Positions 61,765 to 64,000 of a stretch of 64,000 bases of DNA are shown piece after piece. Positions within the stretch are counted from its first letter, which is position 1, and every line of letters begins with the position of its first letter. The stretch covers positions 806,001 through 870,000 of the forward strand of contig NZ_BMCE01000001.1 of the NCBI RefSeq assembly GCF_014635025.1. The letters run 5' to 3'. The translations under genes were made by a program, and so were the position numbers. This DNA comes from Fictibacillus barbaricus. Lineage in GTDB: Bacteria > Bacillota > Bacilli > Bacillales > Fictibacillaceae. The notes under the pieces were generated by a model. It made no database searches, had not been told where the DNA came from, and saw only the letters and a list, made by a program, of their open reading frames with translations.

Positions 61765-61793
61765 TTGACAATTGGTTTTGGGCATGTTATAGT
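61765..61793 (+). promoter_or_regulatory. Promoter of csp copy 2
   Basis: TTGACA (61765-61770) and TATAGT (61788-61793) are separated by 17 bp. The transcript starts near 61800, giving a leader of about 185 nt. Confidence 0.85.
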
Positions 61794-61799
61794 TATCTC

Positions 61800-61984
61800 A
61801 ACCATTTACCTTGTGAATATTTTTGGATTTAAAGCGGTCGTACTTTTGAATAAGAAGTGGAACACTTGAATCCGCTTCTGAACTATTCATATGAGTACGC
61901 ATTTTTTTATGCTCTTTTATTTACATAGTAAAACGGTTAAACGAGTTAAAACGCTTACATAGCGTTTGTAAGGAGGAAACACCC
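61800..61984 (+). promoter_or_regulatory. Long structured leader of csp copy 2
   Basis: A long hairpin closes with CGTACT (61839-61844) and AGTACG (61894-61899), with inner GAATA/TATTC and GAAGTGG/CCGCTTC stems. It is followed by seven T (61902-61908), resembling a terminator. Just before the gene, two competing hairpins form: AACGC/GCGTT (61950-61954 with 61962-61966) and CTTACA/TGTAAG (61954-61959 with 61967-61972). The second one runs into the ribosome site AAGGAGG (61970-61976). This suggests temperature-dependent read-through or translation, as known for other csp leaders. Confidence 0.6.
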
Positions 61985-62185
61985 ATGCAAAATGGTAAAG
62001 TAAAATGGTTCAACGCTGAAAAAGGTTTCGGCTTCATCGAAGTTGAAGGCGGAAACGATGTATTCGTACACTTCTCTGCTATTCAATCAGAAGGCTTCAA
62101 GTCTCTTGAAGAAGGACAAGAAGTATCTTTCGAAATCGTTGATGGCGAGCGCGGACCACAAGCTGCTAACGTAACAAAACTTTAA
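61985..62185 (+). CDS. Cold-shock protein, Csp family (copy 2)
   Basis: This 66-residue single cold-shock domain has RNP1 [16 protein letters not shown] and RNP2 DVFVHFSAI. It differs from copy 1 (6346-6546) mainly after residue 45 ([20 protein letters not shown]). It is an RNA chaperone. AAGGAGG (61970-61976) lies 8 nt before ATG 61985. The long structured leader makes this the likelier cold-induced copy. A strong terminator follows. Confidence 0.94.
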   Translation: MQNGKVKWFNAEKGFGFIEVEGGNDVFVHFSAIQSEGFKSLEEGQEVSFEIVDGERGPQAANVTKL

Positions 62186-62197
62186 TAGTAAAGTTTA

Positions 62198-62238
62198 AAA
62201 TGCCAGACTGCCTTCGGGCGGTGCTGGCATTTTTTTGT
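62198..62238 (+). terminator. Terminator after csp copy 2
   Basis: AAATGCCAGAC-TGCC pairs with GGCGGT-GCTGGCATTT around TTCG, followed by seven T. Confidence 0.9.
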
Positions 62239-62291
62239 ATCCTTTTTTCGGTCAAACAATAACTTAAACTCTTTGTATTGATTGTCTTCCT

Positions 62292-62338
62292 GACAAATAC
62301 ATTTTAGGTCAATATGTATTTGTCTGGGGTCTGTCCCC
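62292..62338. repeat. Family B repeat, copy 3 (inverted, longer form)
   Basis: On the minus strand it reads GGGGACAGACCCCAGACAAA then TACA (62338-62315). A perfect inverted repeat GACAAATACA (62292-62301) / TGTATTTGTC (62315-62324) completes a hairpin absent from the two 41-bp copies. Confidence 0.82.
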
Positions 62339-62351
62339 AAATTTTGTAGGA

Positions 62352-62379
62352 TGTAAAGCGCTTACACCTGTAGTATGAT
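62352..62379 (+). promoter_or_regulatory. cre-like site and promoter region of sigL
   Basis: TGTAAAGCGCTTACA (62352-62366) has one perfect cre half and one half offset by a base. A -10 TATGAT lies at 62374-62379, so the site covers the -35. B. subtilis sigL is CcpA-repressed, which supports the call. Confidence 0.65.
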
Positions 62380-62401
62380 TAATAACAGGGGAGGGATTTA
62401 G

Positions 62402-63727
62402 ATGGAAATGGGTTTGTTTCAACAACAGAGCATGAACCTTGTCATGACAACAGAATTGCGTCAGGCCATCGCCATTTTACAAGTTCCCAGTTACGAACTT
62501 ACTTCATATCTGCAAGAACAGGCGTTAGAGAATCCTTTAATCGAAATCGCTGAACCTAAAGGCATGTTCACTACATTGAAAAAGAGTGTACGAAAGAACG
62601 GAGTAACCGGCCGTTCCAATGACGAACATCCACTCGAACACCTCATCATAGAAAAAGAAACACTATATGATTATCTTTACAAGCAATCGATTCTTCTGCC
62701 GCTCGAAAATCAGGATCGAAGAATCTTTCAATATCTGCTGTTAAGTGTGAACGAGAACGGCTATCTAGCCGTTTCAGTTCAAGAAACGGCAGCTCGCTTT
62801 TCAACATCTGAAGAAAAATGTGAAGAGCTGATCGCCCTGCTACAAACACTTGAACCTGCAGGGATCGGAGCTCGAAATTTAAGAGAATGCCTCTTGCTGC
62901 AGCTCCGTGAACAAAATCTTGAGAACACACTAAGCTACATATTAGTCGATCAGCATTTAGATCTCCTTGCTGAAAGAAAAATAAAGAATCTTGCTTCACT
63001 TCTTGCAGTATCACCACAGCAGATAGAAGCAGCTGCAGATTTTCTACAAACCCTGGATCCGCGCCCTGGTGCCGCTTTGTCTCCAGTAAGTGATCAGGCT
63101 TATTTATATCCGGATGTGTCTGTTAAAGAAGAAAATGGTCAGTTTCATATTTCTGTAAACGAACAATATTCACCTACACTAAAATTAAATGACAGTTATG
63201 GTTCACTTTTAAACGGGAAAAATGCGACCTCTAAATTTTTAGATGACTCTTTTCAAAAGTTTAATTGGCTAAAAAAAGCGCTTGAACAAAGAAAAGAAAC
63301 ATTGCTTAACATAACGAAAGAAATCGTGAGAGTACAAGAAAAGTATTTTTTAACTTTTGAAAAGTCAGATCTTATACCTCTAACCCTTAAAGAAGTAGCA
63401 GACCAGATCGGTGTCCATGAATCGACTGTGAGTCGTGCTGTGAAAAATAAAGTGCTTCAAACTTCTAAAGGAGCCGTGGAACTTAAATCCTTCTTCACAG
63501 CAAAAATCTTTACCCAGGACGGAGGCAGTGCATCTGCTACATCTGCAAAAACAGAAATAAAAAAACTTGTAGACAATGAAGATAAATTGAAGCCTCTTTC
63601 TGATCAAATATTGGCTTCTCTTTTAGAGAAAAACAGCGGTTTATCGATTTCCAGGAGGACGGTGGCAAAATACCGGGAAGAACTGAACATTCCATCCTCT
63701 TCCAAACGCAAACGTTATTCTTCATAA
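62402..63727 (+). CDS. sigL: RNA polymerase sigma-54 factor SigL
   Basis: This 441-residue sigma-54 has an N-terminal Gln/Leu-rich activator-interaction region (residues 1-45, MNLVMTTELRQAIAILQVPS), a core-binding domain, a helix-turn-helix (ADQIGVHESTVSRAVKNK) and a complete RpoN box (SRRTVAKYREEL). It transcribes genes with -12/-24 promoters under enhancer-binding activators, e.g. amino-acid catabolism and levanase in B. subtilis. GGGGAGGG precedes ATG 62402. A cre-like site overlaps the promoter. Confidence 0.96.
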   Translation: MEMGLFQQQSMNLVMTTELRQAIAILQVPSYELTSYLQEQALENPLIEIAEPKGMFTTLKKSVRKNGVTGRSNDEHPLEHLIIEKETLYDYLYKQSILLPLENQDRRIFQYLLLSVNENGYLAVSVQETAARFSTSEEKCEELIALLQTLEPAGIGARNLRECLLLQLREQNLENTLSYILVDQHLDLLAERKIKNLASLLAVSPQQIEAAADFLQTLDPRPGAALSPVSDQAYLYPDVSVKEENGQFHISVNEQYSPTLKLNDSYGSLLNGKNATSKFLDDSFQKFNWLKKALEQRKETLLNITKEIVRVQEKYFLTFEKSDLIPLTLKEVADQIGVHESTVSRAVKNKVLQTSKGAVELKSFFTAKIFTQDGGSASATSAKTEIKKLVDNEDKLKPLSDQILASLLEKNSGLSISRRTVAKYREELNIPSSSKRKRYSS

Positions 63728-63760
63728 AAAGATCTTTTCCATGTGGAAGAGATCTTTCTT
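63727..63760 (+). terminator. Terminator after sigL
   Basis: AAAGATCTTTTCC (63728-63740) pairs with GGAAGAGATCTTT (63745-63757) with one wobble. The T run is short, so strength is uncertain. Confidence 0.68.
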
Positions 63761-63821
63761 ACGTTTTTCGGAATGCATGATAAACTAGCAATGATAGCTC
63801 AAAGAAAAAAGGAGAGAAAAA

Positions 63822-64000
63822 ATGGGTGAAAAAAGGGTAGTTCTTTATACAAAATTGCATTGTCCACTTTGCGATGATGCGCATAAACTATTACAGAAGC
63901 TGCAGTTAGAAATTCCTTTTCATATTCAAACGATCGATATTTATAAAGATGATGTCCTTCTCGAAAAATATGGACTGATGATACCCGTAATAGAAGTTGA
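63822..64000 (+). CDS. Glutaredoxin-family protein, N-terminal part (partial)
   Basis: The frame opens at ATG 63822, 5 nt after AAAGGAGAG (63808-63816), and runs off the window end, so only about 59 codons are seen. It begins MGEKRVVLYTKLHCPLCDDA (a Cys-Pro-Leu-Cys redox motif) and reaches the cis-Pro region GLMIPVIEV, typical of the glutaredoxin-like family. In Bacillaceae a gene like this often lies between sigL and the cggR-gapA glycolytic operon, which would then begin just outside the window (inference). Confidence 0.85.
   Translation, partial: MGEKRVVLYTKLHCPLCDDAHKLLQKLQLEIPFHIQTIDIYKDDVLLEKYGLMIPVIEV

Overview
The window is a low-GC Firmicute chromosome segment, most likely a Bacillaceae member close to Fictibacillus or Bacillus. 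The gene order csbA-uvrB-uvrA, yvlABCD, hprK-lgt-yvoD-ppaX-yvoF, hisZGDBHAFI-yvcD-trxB-yvcI-rapZ-yvcK-whiA-crh, clpP, yvfG-sigL follows the Bacillus subtilis 3.4-3.6 Mb region, with extra genes inserted. The genus is an impression from protein similarity and gene order, not a computed placement. No tRNA, rRNA, CRISPR, prophage or complete insertion sequence was seen.

Layout. 1-4.2 kb: end of an EamA transporter, then a four-gene module recognised as heme sensing and efflux (hssR-hssS-hrtB-hrtA) with a matching operator between hssS and hrtB. 4.6-9.7 kb: amino-acid permease, cold-shock gene, lone moaA, a CatE-like dioxygenase and a TVP38 membrane protein. 9.85-11.5 kb: peroxide-defence operon ykuU-ykuV-dps behind a promoter with one PerR-like and one Fur-like operator. 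11.6-15.1 kb: TAXI-type TRAP transporter operon. 15.3-22 kb: ABC-F factor, alkyltransferase-like repair protein, GNAT, DUF2254 protein, a MITE with an 8-bp target duplication, a Ser/Thr kinase next to a Ser/Lys/Tyr-rich mini-protein, csbA and a TauE exporter. 22.3-27.2 kb: uvrBA with a LexA-like box. 28-30 kb: yvlABCD envelope-stress cluster. 30.3-32.7 kb: secreted InhA metalloprotease. 33.0-33.2 kb: a rod-shaped structured RNA with its own terminator, unassigned to a known family. 34.4-38.3 kb: hprK-lgt-yvoD-ppaX-yvoF. 39-44.6 kb: proline symporter with a cre site, small genes, TlpA-type thioredoxin and a Ca2+/H+ antiporter. 44.8-51.3 kb: complete eight-gene histidine operon. 51.6-58.2 kb: yvcD, trxB, yvcI, rapZ, yvcK, whiA, crh. 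58.6-60.6 kb: a TRAP-attenuated trp leader in front of a lone trpE whose 3' end is formed by a dispersed repeat. 60.6-64 kb: clpP (CtsR box), yvfG, a second cold-shock gene with a long leader, sigL with a cre-like site, and the start of a glutaredoxin gene.

The carbon-control genes hprK, ppaX and crh, with cre-like sites before putP and sigL, make this a carbon catabolite repression neighbourhood. The stress genes (HrtBA, YkuUV/Dps, UvrAB, ClpP, YvlABCD) each carry a recognisable operator or a conserved setting.

The most unusual features are: three intergenic arrays with an exact 21-bp period but array-specific cores (4.3, 32.8 and 51.3 kb); the rod-shaped RNA at 33.0 kb; the repeat-capped, orphaned trpE; the MITE; and two families of short palindromic repeats built on a GGGG-N5-CCCC core.
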